DNA from: Oscarella lobularis
Lineage: Eukaryota; Porifera; Homoscleromorpha; Homosclerophorida; Oscarellidae
DNA: 64,000 nucleotides
Assembly: GCF_947507565.1 (NCBI RefSeq)
Contig: NC_089176.1
Span: 1,426,001 to 1,490,000, forward strand
Direction: 5' to 3'
Part shown: piece by piece, positions 1 through 11,587 of the stretch
Layout: each line of letters begins with the position of its first letter
Numbering within the stretch: position 1 is the first letter of the stretch
Translations under genes and position numbers: made by a program
The notes under the pieces: generated by a model
Seen by the model: only the letters and a program-made list of their open reading frames with translations
Database searches by the model: none
What the model was told of the DNA's origin: nothing

Positions 1-2805
1 AGCGAGACACCAAACCATGACGCCCGTTTCGCAGACGGTACGCATGGACTCGTGCATGTGCCGATTGCGAAGCGAAACGCAATCTGGAGGCGTAACAAAA
101 ATTGCCATGACGTCGTATAGCCACTGCGGATCGGTAAAGACGATGTTCCGAAGTTCCGGAACGTCAGAAAAGTGAAGCACAGCATTGCAACTGTTCAGAT
201 ATGTTATTCCTGCATCGATTGTATCATCAGGAAGAAAATCTCTCCGGTGAAGACTTCTTAGATGACTTTCCAGATCATAAATTTCTGACAAGCGAATGAT
301 CGGGCGACCGGTATGTTGGCGAAAAGCCGCAAAAATTCGCATCAGAGCAAGCCATAGTAGCGGAATCGGTGGCTGACTGGCCCAATATTTTACTGCCATC
401 TGCTTTCCTTTCTCTTTAATATCTTTGATGGTGGGGTCGCAGCTGGCTGGACCCGACCGCGTGTTATCAACTAGGCAGTATACTCTGTTTTCGCCTAGCT
501 CTGATGCGTCGGCCTCAGGAAAACGCGCCGACGTAAATAAACTCGAAAAAGCGGAAGATATTTTTTTCAAAAAATTTTGACGAGGCTGAATTTTCCCCAG
601 GATCAAAAGGTGAGATTCTATCTTGCACTTTCTAATCAATTGTCGCAATAGTTGATTTTGACGCGCCAAAAGTTTCGGTGTGACGCCTTTCGCATCACCG
701 TGCGTGGCAACAAAGAGAAACAAGGGGTATGAAAGCTGTTCATCTAGCACTTTGCCCAAATGAGCGAGCCCCGAAGCAGCAACGTCGTCACCCCCTTCTT
801 CTGCTATCAATTGGGACGCGATCCAATGTTCGAAATTTCTCAAAGGAGTAGACGTCACGCGATGTGGCTCCTGTCGTTCGCCTTTTCCCTTTGCATCGCG
901 TCGAAACAGAGACACGGTCTCTTCATCAAGAGGCTTGCAGACGTTAAAAACAAGGATATTGATGGTTGACTGGAAAGGTGACCGACATGCTGTTAGGCTA
1001 CTATGAGTCATTAGGAATCTACCCTGTCCCGCTTGATCGCGAATATTTACAACAAGTTCTTCCACTTCTTCTCTCGCAGTGACATCGTCTTTGCAGTAGA
1101 CTCTAATTTGATCTGCAATGTCTTGAGTCAAACCAATTTTTTCTTCAAACAACCAACTCAACGTCGTTTTGTCAGGTTCTGAATTAAAAGTGCTCGGCCC
1201 AGTGCAATCTTTTGCTGCAGCTATTGATTTACGACCGTAAAACTTAACCAAGTAAGGATTTTCTTCCGTGCCAACATTTCTGCTTCTTATTTCACTCATC
1301 CCTGTTTCCTCACTCAACTCAGCCCCTTCCTGTGCTACTACAGGATATTGCTCTTCTGTTTCTTCCATTGGCCGTTCATATGAAAGATACCTCACTACTG
1401 ATAGCATTCTTTCCTCTAGGCTCAACTCTATCCAGTTTACTTTGATTACTTGCCTCGCAATCGTTCTCTTCACAATGCTCTCTTTATCTTCTTCGCTCAC
1501 CTCCATCCAACCTCTTCCGGACGTTATAGCAACTTGAGCTTCAATTCCCTGCGTGCTCGGCTGATGCTGAAAGGGCAGTCCGAGTAAATGACGGCGCAGA
1601 CAGGTCTTTCCAACGCCATCAGGACCCATCAAATTAATATTTAGCCGAGGAATAATCACTGTCCCTCCAAGCAGAGCCTTCTCATAATCATAAGGTATCC
1701 CAGACGACAGAAAAGCTATAGAAACAGACTAACACATGACCTGTCCAATTTATACGTTTCTTACGCAAACGCTTTGACAAGTCCTGCTCCTGAAAATGAT
1801 CTCGGCATGTTCTGTACAAAGACCGGATTGGCTTACATTCATCCTTGTCCTTCTTTAGCACTTCTACTATTCCTTCAGCAGCAGAAAACCCGTTTTTCAC
1901 TTGTAGTTTAAAAGCGGCCAATTTGGACCGTTCTACAAGCAGCCACTGTTCTTGGTGTTGAACAAGGCTAACAGGAGACGGACGCATCCATTTGCTTGTT
2001 GCACCTATGCAGCACTCTTCGTCCGGACCGTTCCAACATCGAATTTTTGTGAAGTCAAACCCGAACGTCGTTTGATCGCCATCTGACGTCGCCGGAAAAG
2101 TCATTTGACCGTTTGAATCAATAGAAAACCCTCGGGTGGCGAACCACCATTCACTTGCTCGTTCGAATGGTAGACACGATGAGTAAATCTTAAGAAAAAT
2201 GCCCGCGTCTCTGGCATGATGCCCGCACGGGCTGATGCCAAGGGAATCTAATTTCATGCCACAGTTAACAACCCACTGGCCGGACGACGGGCAGTCACTC
2301 ACTATCGTGAGAAGTTTATCTGTAAAAATATCAAGATATATTGCGAAGATGTCACTAAATGTAACAGTTGTGCCATCGGACAAGCCCCAGTCGCCCGTGA
2401 TCGTATCGCTTAGGCCCAGGTACCAGATTAGAGCTACAAAACAAAGTAATTTCTAGCAGCACCTAATCTTCATTTCTCACCCTCGTCGCTTGTAAGCAAA
2501 AAGCTCCAAATTTGCTGGACAACATCGTGGCGGGTCACCGCTGCGGTTTCGACTATGACTGGCGATCCACTCACACGCGGATCAGCCAATAGCTTGCGGA
2601 TAAGACAATCTCGTTCATTCAAGCTGCCGGAAAGATCCTCTGCTTCTTCTGCATCTTTACGACGAAGTAACACGCGTGCGTTTGGAGCGTCTACGGACTC
2701 ATCTACGCGAACTCCTCTTCCGTCGATAACCATTAGACGACATACAGATTTGCAGACGACGTTTCCATCCGCTGCGAATTCGACATTGTCGGTTGTGCGC
2801 GACAT
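1..2805 (-). CDS. ROCO-1: caspase-like / Roc-COR GTPase (3' part outside window)
   Basis: First of three paralogues. Exons read from sequence: 2805-2481, 2433-1765 and 1715 to the window edge, with introns of 47 and 49 nt and matching phases. Exons 1-2 encode a caspase-like region: the second strand/helix unit contains NERD, and exon 2 contains SDCPSSGQW around the presumed catalytic Cys. The usual GHGE His motif reads GLSD here, so the His is missing. Exon 3 opens with the P-loop GPDGVGKT of a Roc GTPase and continues into COR; the coding sequence leaves the window near the motif GVMVW. The frame is open throughout what I translated. I chose the start at 2805 because the paralogues begin at the matching Met; an in-frame Met at 2901 is possible. 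The C-terminal Death domain seen in copies 2 and 3 would lie outside. It is likely a cytosolic signalling switch; the function is inferred. Confidence 0.72.
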
Positions 2806-3035
2806 TTCAGCTTGCAGAAGTTCAAGGGCCCGGATATCATAGCCACGAATGAGCTCAAAGACATGTCCTGAGCAAAGAATGGACAGGGCAGACCAGGACA
2901 TGACATTCTACTATGATTCCACTGTTTCTACTCTACAAAATTATACGGCATATAGCTGTAATAGACTATAGATAATAAATTGTCGAGCAGCCTCCTGCTC
3001 CGGCCTGAAATCAGGGAGCAGTCAACGTGCCAACG

Positions 3036-6000
3036 TCAAAGTTTTTTGTACTGCATTCTGCTTCTTCTCTGACAAATCTTTGCTCTTCTTGATACCAAGA
3101 AGTGAATAATTGTGACCACAACAACGAAAAGCACGAAAAGAACGTTGAGAGCATAAACGAATATTTCTGAGACTTCAGAAGTCAGAGCACTGTCACGATT
3201 TGTCATGCAGTTGAAGGTGATTGCGATGGTAAATGACGCCGCGACGTCAACCCAACTTTCAAAGTTCCACTTAGTATAGCTAATGAACGGTCTTGCAGTC
3301 GCAATAAAATAACTAAATCCAAAGAGTAACAGGTTGAATAAAATTGCTTGAACGTCTTGCTGAGATAGAGGAAAAATAGAAATGACAACAGCAAGTGCTA
3401 AGCGACGAAGCATTAGAAAAACCGCCATGTATTTCTGATACGGTTTTTTGTAGCAACAGATCAGCACGTCCAAATACGATAGACGAAAACGTCGTCTCCG
3501 ATTTGAACCCAGCTGCAGTCGTTTCCTAAGCAAGAAAAAGATTGTGGCTGGAAAGAGGCCAATGTTAGCAATCGTGAGTATTATGCCAAGTATGAACAGA
3601 ATTCTGTTCTCTGCGGAGGAACAGTCGATCCAGGGATACACTTTCATGTAGTAGTCATTTGTTCCAGGATTGATAACACATGGAAGCAGGATTTTAATAA
3701 GCTGGTTGGAAATTGGATAGAAGAAAACATTCAAAAGAAGTAGAAGCTGCCCTTTTGCTTTTCTCTTAACCAATTCAAAAAGCTCTTTCTTCCTATTTAG
3801 TCTATACGCAAGTGGCCTCTTTCGTATAGCGAAGCAGTCTGCTTGATAATCGAGCAGGAATAGGAGCAATTCGAATCCGCTTACAACGAAAGGAACAGCA
3901 ACTAGAAAGAGCAGTCGTCCAAGAGGAGAAAACAGGGGTGAAAACGTGCACGAAAATCCGTAGAAATTGAAGTTAATTAGGTTCTTGAGCCACTTTGTCA
4001 CTTTGAACACTTTCATTTTATCCAATACCGTAGCAAACGAGCAGTACTTGCATTCAACGTGCAGACTTGTGACATTGAGCGAATCCATAACTTGAACGTA
4101 CATAATCAATGTCATAGCGAACGCTTTGATTGCTCTAAGACGTCCGAAAACTGTTAGAAGCACAAAGGTGCAAAAGATTTCCACGAACCAAACAGGCAAA
4201 ACGTGAAAAGTTCCAAACAAAATTATTGCCAGCGATAGAGCAATGTAACAAATCGTATTTACTAATCTTGCCACCTTTCTTCCGCAGATGAAATGATATC
4301 CGTATTTTTGAAGTTTTTCAGACGCCCACGTCAAGAATAGCACAAAAAAGATGCCAAAAATTGCAAGCCCAACGGCAATACCTTGAAATTTTGTTTTGCT
4401 ACACGGATGGCATTTTTGGCCTTCACGGTAAAATTGAGGTTCACACTGAGAGCAGAGTCGTCCGTAAGCATGGCTAGTGCACAAACAGCTTTTGATACAC
4501 GACACAGTCATTCCGTCGTCGTTGAGGTGACAAGTACAGTTGTTAGTCGGATTGCAGCGAAAACTGTCTTTGTACACGGAATCGCAGAGAACGAGATCTG
4601 TCATGTTCTCGGGACTTGGAACTGGATATGTATTCTTTTTCATGTAGATAACGCTGTTATTTGTACCTCCTGGACATCTGGAATGATTGAAATTACACGG
4701 TCTACAATTTCCGTAAAAACCAAAATACTCTCGGTTGCACCGGCACAGCATGTGGCGGTAGTAAGTGCTATCGACGTTCAGTAGACCATAATCCGAGCCG
4801 CCACGAGTTTGATTTATTTGAATTTGAGGACATTGAAAATTTGCCTTACTTCCTTCCGTCGCGACATTGTAATTGATTGTAGTAAATTTTGGCATCGGAT
4901 TTACTCTGTTGCTGCAGTTTAAATTCTTGTTTTCTTGGAGGTTTATTAATTTAATAGATTGAAAAAGTGCGAATCCTTCCGGTATGGATCCGCTAAGGTT
5001 ATTCGAGCTGAGATCGAGTACCTGAAGGTAAGACTGTTCGTGTTCAGGACGTGGAATACTGCCAAACAATTTGTTACGTGATAGCCTCAATGCAACAAGA
5101 TAGTCAAGTGATGCCCACAGCAGTTCAAATAAGTTTCCCTGCAGACCGGTCGATGAAAAGTCAAATGTAAGAATAGGACACTTTTGTTTCCTACGTCGAA
5201 GAGGGTCAATGAATAACTGGGCCAGCCTATGCGTTGTAAGTTTTGTGAATGGATTAAAGCTAAAATCCAAAATTTGTATCTTCGGAAGAAAACAGTAGTA
5301 AGGTTTCGCCGAAATGGAATGGAACCTATTGTGAGAAACATCCAAGGATATTAGGTTTGTAGCATTGAGCACCGAAGACGGAAACTCGCCTTCCAAGTGA
5401 TTTTGACTCAAATCAATTATAGTAGTGCCAATTGGAAAACGAAGTTTTGATGGAATATTTCCACTAAGAAGGTTTTTTCTCAGATTCAGAACTTTAAGAT
5501 TTGGCCATTTAAGATGCATATCTTCTGGCAGTTGACCTTCAAATTTGTTTCTCTCTAACATCAAGTATTTGATATTTCTCAGCGGCAGCAACTGGCTTAT
5601 GCGTCCTTCAAACGACAACAAAGTCAAGTCCATGGCATAAAGATTATATAACTGGCTTATGCTTGGATGTAGCAAACCACCCAAGTCGTTTGATGCAATA
5701 TTTAACACTTTCAAGCACTTCAACTTTCCCACCTCGGGTCCCATTTTACTTCTTTTTAATTTGCAATTGTTGAGCTGAAGGTAGGTAAGATTTCTGTAGA
5801 ATCCTAAAGTAGCCCAGGGAATGGGACCCGTAAGCATTGTGGAAGTCATTTTAAAATTAAAGAGAGAGAGCTCCTTTTTAGGCAAGAAACGGCTCAGCGA
5901 ACCATGAACCATGTTGGACCCCAAGTCTAGAAACTGAAGATCTTGCAGGTTCCAAATACCGGTACAATTTTCCACAGATCCGGATAAACGATTGCCTGGA

Positions 6001-6448
6001 AGGTAGATGCCAATAACGAAACCTTCTTGCGAAGCAATTACACCCCTCCAGCAACAAAAGGGAAGATTCGAATTCCAATTACTGCTATTCTTCCAGTTTC
6101 GTCCTCCCATGACACCGTAGAATTTTCGAAGAATGGACTTTTCTCTTTCTACTCTCTCTTTCAAAGCCGTAGTGTCAATTTCGTTTTGGCAAAATAGCTT
6201 CTTTGCACAGTCCACGTCTACAAAAGTTAGAAAGCATTACGAGACCATACTGCCGTCGTGGGTCTGGAGTGACAAGCAGCTCCAAACTCAACAAAAAGGC
6301 CAGTCATCTTACTGCGCGCAGCGGAGAAGACCGTCCAGCCAGAAGGTTCAGTCACACGTAGCGGGCATTGATAGGAGAAGACTTCAGCAAGAAGACTCAG
6401 AAAGAAGACGACAAGCGCACACTGTGAAACAGCTCCTGAAGCTTTCAT
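3036..6448 (-). CDS. LRR-TM-1: leucine-rich repeat receptor with Cys-rich stalk and multi-pass membrane domain
   Basis: Two exons, 6448-6313 and 6217-3036, with a 95-nt intron (donor GTAAGAT), give about 1105 residues. Exon 1 starts with Met and a signal peptide (hydrophobic LVVFFLSLLAEVFSY). The ectodomain, roughly residues 80-490, carries plant-type LRRs (LxxLDLSxNxLxGxIP) preceded by an N-terminal cap with the paired-Cys motif CCWRGV. A Cys-rich EGF-like stalk (about 535-660, with CLCTSHAYGRLCSQC) follows. The C-terminal 430 residues hold about nine to ten hydrophobic segments, of the type found in large protist surface proteins. There is no kinase or Toll/IL-1 receptor domain. The stop lies 231 bp upstream of the ROCO-1 start, so the two genes are head-to-tail. 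It is probably a cell-surface recognition protein; the ligand and any channel activity are unknown. Confidence 0.8.
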
Positions 6449-6574
6449 TGCGTAGAAGCGCGTTAGAGACTAATAATATTAAATGAATTGCACCTTCGGT
6501 TTCAGGATCTAAGTCCTGACCATAATTCTTTTGTGACGACCAGCAGAGACTCTGCATGATCAACTCCAACCAGG

Positions 6575-7045
6575 AAGAGACTGGATAGAGAGGATAACGT
6601 AGAAGGAGCCTATTGCGAAGAGAAAAATTGCAAGGTAAAAGATCAAAGTAAACTGCATGGCGTTATGATTTTCTGCGTGTTCGGCTGATGTCGAGAAGGC
6701 AGTCCGAGTAAACGACGGCGCAGACAGGTCTTTCCATGCAACGCCATCAGGACCCATCAAAGTACTATTTAGTCGTGGAATTATCACAGACTCCCCAATT
6801 AAGCCAGGGTCTTGAGAGAAGCTTGGGGTCTCCCAGACGACAGAACTACTATGGAAATATTATATTGACATGCGTGCAATTTATACATACCTTATGCAAA
6901 ATACTTCTATCCCTTCAGCTACGTCGAATTTTCAAACGTGGTTTACCGGTAATTACCATCCGATGTCACCAGAAATGTCGTTTTACCGCTTGAATCAATG
7001 GAAATGAAAAACCCTCAGGCAGACCTCGACTTTCTCGTTCACTGT
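6575..7045 (-). pseudogene. Broken and partly inverted ROCO relic
   Basis: From about 7045 down to 6675 the minus strand matches scattered pieces of ROCO exon 2 (the segment near the cold-spot 6945-7020) and the start of exon 3 (IIPRLN, then MGPDGV). A 4-bp insertion in the P-loop codons near 6736 destroys the GKT frame, and most of exon 2 is deleted. The next stretch of the ancestral gene, encoding the segment after the P-loop (GRGW..., TIARQ), is found at about 6575-6662 in the opposite orientation. This is therefore a rearranged dead copy, lying just upstream of LRR-TM-1 where an intact ROCO would be expected. Confidence 0.7.
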
Positions 7046-7563
7046 GACTGCGTGAACCGATGAAACCTACCTGAGACCTGAAAAGCGTTTTTCAAATCGT
7101 TTTTCGGTTGCGTGCAGCAGTTCAGCACTGAGTTTCTCTTTGCCCGAGACAAGAGCCCGCGCAAATCTAAGAACCCGGATAATTCCTTGTCTTCGTTCGT
7201 TTCGATCGGCTCGAAGTGACGCCGCTGAACGAAACACAATGGAAGACGCCGCCATTCGAGCTCGCTTTCCGTCGTCTCGACTTCGTCTGCATCGTCCGTA
7301 TCGTTCGCTGCCAGATCGCAGTCGAAGGTGCCGAAACGGTGCGCAGCCATCACTAATTCGGCGCCTTCGAAACGAAAACGAGAGAGGATGGAATGAGCGT
7401 GCGCTCACTAGGCTTTCGGTCACGTGATGTTAGTGTAAATAGCCGCTGTCAATGGCAGTCACAAAAAGACAAAAAAAATTGCAGAAAGATCTATCGCCAT
7501 ATACTATCGTTTTCTAGGTTGATTTCGGAAATATATGTATCGCCATTTAATTAGGAACGCTTT
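7046..7563. other. Intergenic stretch with CpG-rich overlapping ORFs
   Basis: This lies between the ROCO relic and the ROCO-2 stop. The part 7067-7427 is richer in CpG and is open on both strands (118 aa on minus, 95 aa on plus, both Arg-rich). The minus ORF ends beside a possible splice donor (AG|GTAGGT near 7067), so it could be a 5' exon of something lost, or promoter DNA. A GTCACGTGAT element is at 7419-7428. I recognise no protein domain. The last 120 bp are AT-rich and hold nothing I can name. Confidence 0.3.
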
Positions 7564-10500
7564 TTAGGTTGATTGCTGATCTGATTGCTTCTTCAATAGC
7601 AGATGTTCCACGTCATGCAGAATTTCAGCATCATCGCAGGCCTGTCTTATTATTGATGCCAACGCTTTTTGACCCTCCTTGTCTCTCCATTCGTGCAACA
7701 GCGTGAGCATTCTTTCCTTATCATTGCTCAAATAAATGAACATCGAATCTTTTACTTCCCTGTGCATTCCGAGATAAAAGCCTACCGTTCTCCATTTGCC
7801 TCTGCCTGCTTCGGCAATACAAGAGGCGACAAGCAGAAACGCTCGGTCATCTTCTAGATTTGGCCAAGTAACCGTTTCCGTTGCACCCCCGATGGATCCA
7901 CTGTCTGTTTCGTCGACTTGTACGTCAAATGCAATGCTAGTGTACCAATGATGCAGTCCAATCAAGTCAGAATCATCTATTGGCTTGCCAGACTGCGTTG
8001 TCAGACACTGGCCTAGCTTCGGAGGATAGTCAGCGAGAGAAATCATGTCATCCCTCGTCAGATCGTCAACGGTGTATTTTTCTGAATATTGGACGCACAA
8101 TTTCAGGACAAGTCCTATCATACCGCGGCTTTTTGCTTCGTCTAGTTGGGTCACGATGAATTGACGAATTCGCGCGCAGTGCTTGCTGTATGCTTCGCTC
8201 TGCACAGACGGTTTCGTTGCCACCGATGTTAGAGTGACGGCTATTAGGAAACCGTCTTTTTCGTAGCGAAGTTCCAATTTGAGTCGATCTTCGAGAAAGA
8301 AGAGGCATCGGTTCCGCTTCAGAACTGGCGAATTGTGCGTGTATCGAAAGTGCTTCACGCATCGAGAAACGAGACGGAAGAACAGCGATTCGGGAACAAC
8401 GGGAACGTTAGCTGGACAAAAGAGAAGCGACGGTGGAGACGACAAAACCGGAGAAGCGGGGATAATAGAGTCCAATTGTTTCTTACAGTCAGTAAGAAGA
8501 CACGGAACGAAGAAATCCATTCCCGGTCTGCCTTCTTCGTCTGACGAGTCTGGGCAAATGATGTCAAAAAGTTGCAGCACTTCCAAAATAACTGGCACGT
8601 CCTCTTCTTTGATTCGCGCCTCTTCTTTGAGAACGTGGCTGGCGAGACTCCAAACCATGACGCCCGTTTCGTAGACGGCGCGCATGGGCTCGTGCATGTG
8701 CCGATTGCGAAGCGAAACGCAATCCGGAGGCGTAACAAAGATAGCCATCACGTCGTACAGCCACTGCGGATCGGCAAAGACGATGTTCCGAAGCCCTGGA
8801 ACGTCAGAAAAGTGAAGCACAGCATTGAAACTGTTCAGATAGGCTATTGCTGTCTCGACTGTTTCCTCAGGAATGTGACATTGACGAAATGCAAGATCAC
8901 GAACTTCTGACAGACTTATGACTGGACGACCAGTTCGTTGGTGAAAAGCCGCAAGAATTCGCATGAGAGTAAGCCATGGCAACGGAATCGGCGGCTGACT
9001 GGTCCAATACATTACAGCCATCTCCTTTCCTTTCTCTCGAATATCTTTAATGGTGGGGTCACAGCTGGCAGTACCGGACAGCGTGTTATCAACAAGGCAG
9101 TATACCCTGTTTTCGTCTAGCTCTGATCCGTTCTCAGCCGACGTTAATAAATTCGAAAAAAATTTCTTCAGAAAATTTCGACGTGGCTGAATTCGTCCCA
9201 GGATCAAAACGCGAGAGTCTATCTTGCAGTCTCTAATCAATTGTCGCAATAGTTGATTTTGACGCTCCAAAACTTTTGGCGTGGCGCCTTTCGCGTCGCC
9301 GTGCGTAGCGACAAAGAGAAACAGGGGATAACAAAGCCGTTTGTCTAGAACTTTGCCCAAATGAGTAGCATCGTCACGCCCCTCTTTGGCTATCAATTGG
9401 GACGCAATCCAATGTTCGAAATTTCTCAAAGGAGTAGACGTCACGCGATGTGGCTCCTGTCGTTCGCCTTTTCCCTTTGGATCGCGTCGAAACAGAGACA
9501 CAGTCTCTTCGTCAAGAGGCTTGCAGACGTTGAAAACAAGAATATTGATGGTCGACTGGAAAGGTGACCGACACGCTGTAAGGCTACTATGAGTCATTAA
9601 GAATCGACCCTGTCCCGCTTGATCGCGAATATTGACAACGAGTTCCTCCACTTCTTCCCTCGCAGTAGCCTTATCTGCGCTGTAAGCTTTAATGCGATCT
9701 GCAACATCTTGAGTCAAATTGATTATGTCGTTGAAAGACGATGCTTCAACAGTTTCTGAATTATATCCGCTTCTCTCCGATCGATTTTCGGCGATTGATT
9801 CAGTAGCGCGAATCGAAACCGAGTGGGACTGCACCGCCATCACGTCTTTGTTTCTTTCTATTTCCTTGTTCTCTCCTGTTTCCACACCCGCCTTAGTAAC
9901 TTCTATAGGTCTTTCCTCTCCTTTTTCTTCCATTGACCGTAATACACGTACTTTCCATTCGCTTTCTTTAATTATTTGCCTCGCAATCGTTGTCTTTACA
10001 ACCCGTTCTTTATCATCTTCGCTCACCTCCGTCCAGCCTCTTCCTGACGTTATAGCAACTTGGGCTTCTATTCCCTTCGTGCTTGGTTGATGCTGAAAAG
10101 GCAGCCCGAGTAAATGGCGGCGCAGACAGGTCTTTCCAACGCCATCGGGACCCATCAAATTAATATTTAGTCGTGGAATAATCACAGCCCCTTCGAGCAA
10201 CGCCTGCTGATAAGCAAGATCCGCCTCAGGATTCCCAGACGACAGAACAACTATAAGTCGAAACAGACTTGAACACGACCTGTACAATATATGCATTTTT
10301 ACCTAAGGACTTGGATAAATACTGCCTTTGATAATGATCCCAGCATGTTCTATACAAAGATCCCTTTGGCTCGAAGCCCTTTCTGTCTTTCTGCAGTACT
10401 TCTATCGCTTCAGCGGCAGAAAAGCCGTTTTTCACATGAAGATCAAAAACAGCCATTTTGGAACGTTCTACAAGAAACCACTGATCCTTATTCTGAACGA

Positions 10501-11332
10501 GGCTAACGGGCGACGGCTGCATCCATTTGCTTGTCACGCCTATGGAGCAGTTTTCGTCCGGACCGTTCCAGCATCGAATTTCTGCAAAGTTGAACCCTAC
10601 CGTCGTTTGATCGCCGTCGGATGCCACCAGAAATGTCATTTGACCGCTTGTACCAATGGAAAATCCTCGGGTAGCGAACCACCATTCTCTGGCTATTTCT
10701 TCCGATAGACAGGACGAGAAGATCTTGATAAAAATGCCCCTGTCTCTGGCATGATGTCCGCAAGGACTAATGCCAAGGCGGTCAAACTCTCTGCCACAGT
10801 CTAGAACCCACTGACCGGACGACGGGCAGTCACTGACTATGGTGAGAATTTTATGTTTGAAGACGTCGATGTATACTGCAAAGATGTCACTAAAAGACAC
10901 GGTTGTGCCGTCAGACAGGCACCAATTGCCTGTGAACAGTTCGCCCGGGCCCAAGTACCAGATTCGAGCTACAAAACAAGTTAGATTTAAAGCGGCAGTT
11001 ATTCTTTATTGCTCACCCCCGTTGCTTGCGAGCAAAAAGTGTCGAATTCGTTCGAAAACAACATCTCTGGTCATCGTTGCTGTTTCGATTACGACGGGCG
11101 ATCCAATCAGACGCTGATCAGCCAGTAGGTTGTCGACAAGACAATCTCGTTCGTCGAAGAGATCCTCTGATTTCCCTGCGTCTTCGATTATGTGAGTGTG
11201 AGGCCTTCGACGAGTGAACCAGGGCTCATCTGTACGAACTCCACTTCCGTCGATCACCAGTAGACGATATCCAGATCTATAGACAGCGTTTCCATCTGCC
11301 GCGAACTCTACGTTTTCGTTTTTGTACGACAT
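7564..11332 (-). CDS. ROCO-2: caspase-like / Roc-COR GTPase / Death-domain protein
   Basis: Complete gene. Exons 11332-11017, 10968-10303 and 10250-7564 total 3669 nt, or 1222 residues; introns are 48 and 52 nt. Residues 1 to about 240 resemble a caspase-like fold: DERDC early, the strand IWYLGPGE where active enzymes have GHG, then SDCPSSGQW with the Cys kept. Roc follows, with P-loop GPDGVGKT near residue 361, a G3 motif DQAGQ near 537 and a G4-like THGD near 642. The G1-G3 gap is about 120 residues longer than usual and is acidic and variable. COR occupies about 690-1100. The last 90 residues have a Death-domain pattern (ASCIAEAGRGKWRTVGFYLG, then LLHEWRDKEG). There are no LRRs in the protein. 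A GTP-controlled cell-death or defence switch is inferred; it could instead be a pure scaffold because the protease His is absent. Confidence 0.8.
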
Positions 11333-11587
11333 TTTGAGGTCGTTGGTTGTTTGATACGGGGTACTGTCTGCACTATGTATTTACACGAGGGTAGAAAAAG
11401 AGTCGCGGTGTGATTTTTTGGTTTCCTCCTCTTCGAAATTGTTTTAACTGCTTTCTGCTTCTTTTCTTAGCCGGTCTAAAGAAGTATATAGGAAATCAGG
11501 AATGCAGTTAGACTGTAGTAGTCTAAGATTGAAGAGACACTATATGTTATTCTTGGCATCCCGTCCAAATACATTTAGTTTTACTTT

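Noticed and set aside
2984-2999. Small inverted repeat GAGCAG/CTGCTC between ROCO-1 and LRR-TM-1
   Set aside because: A 6-bp arm is expected often by chance, and it is not found at the matching place between ROCO-2 and LRR-TM-2.
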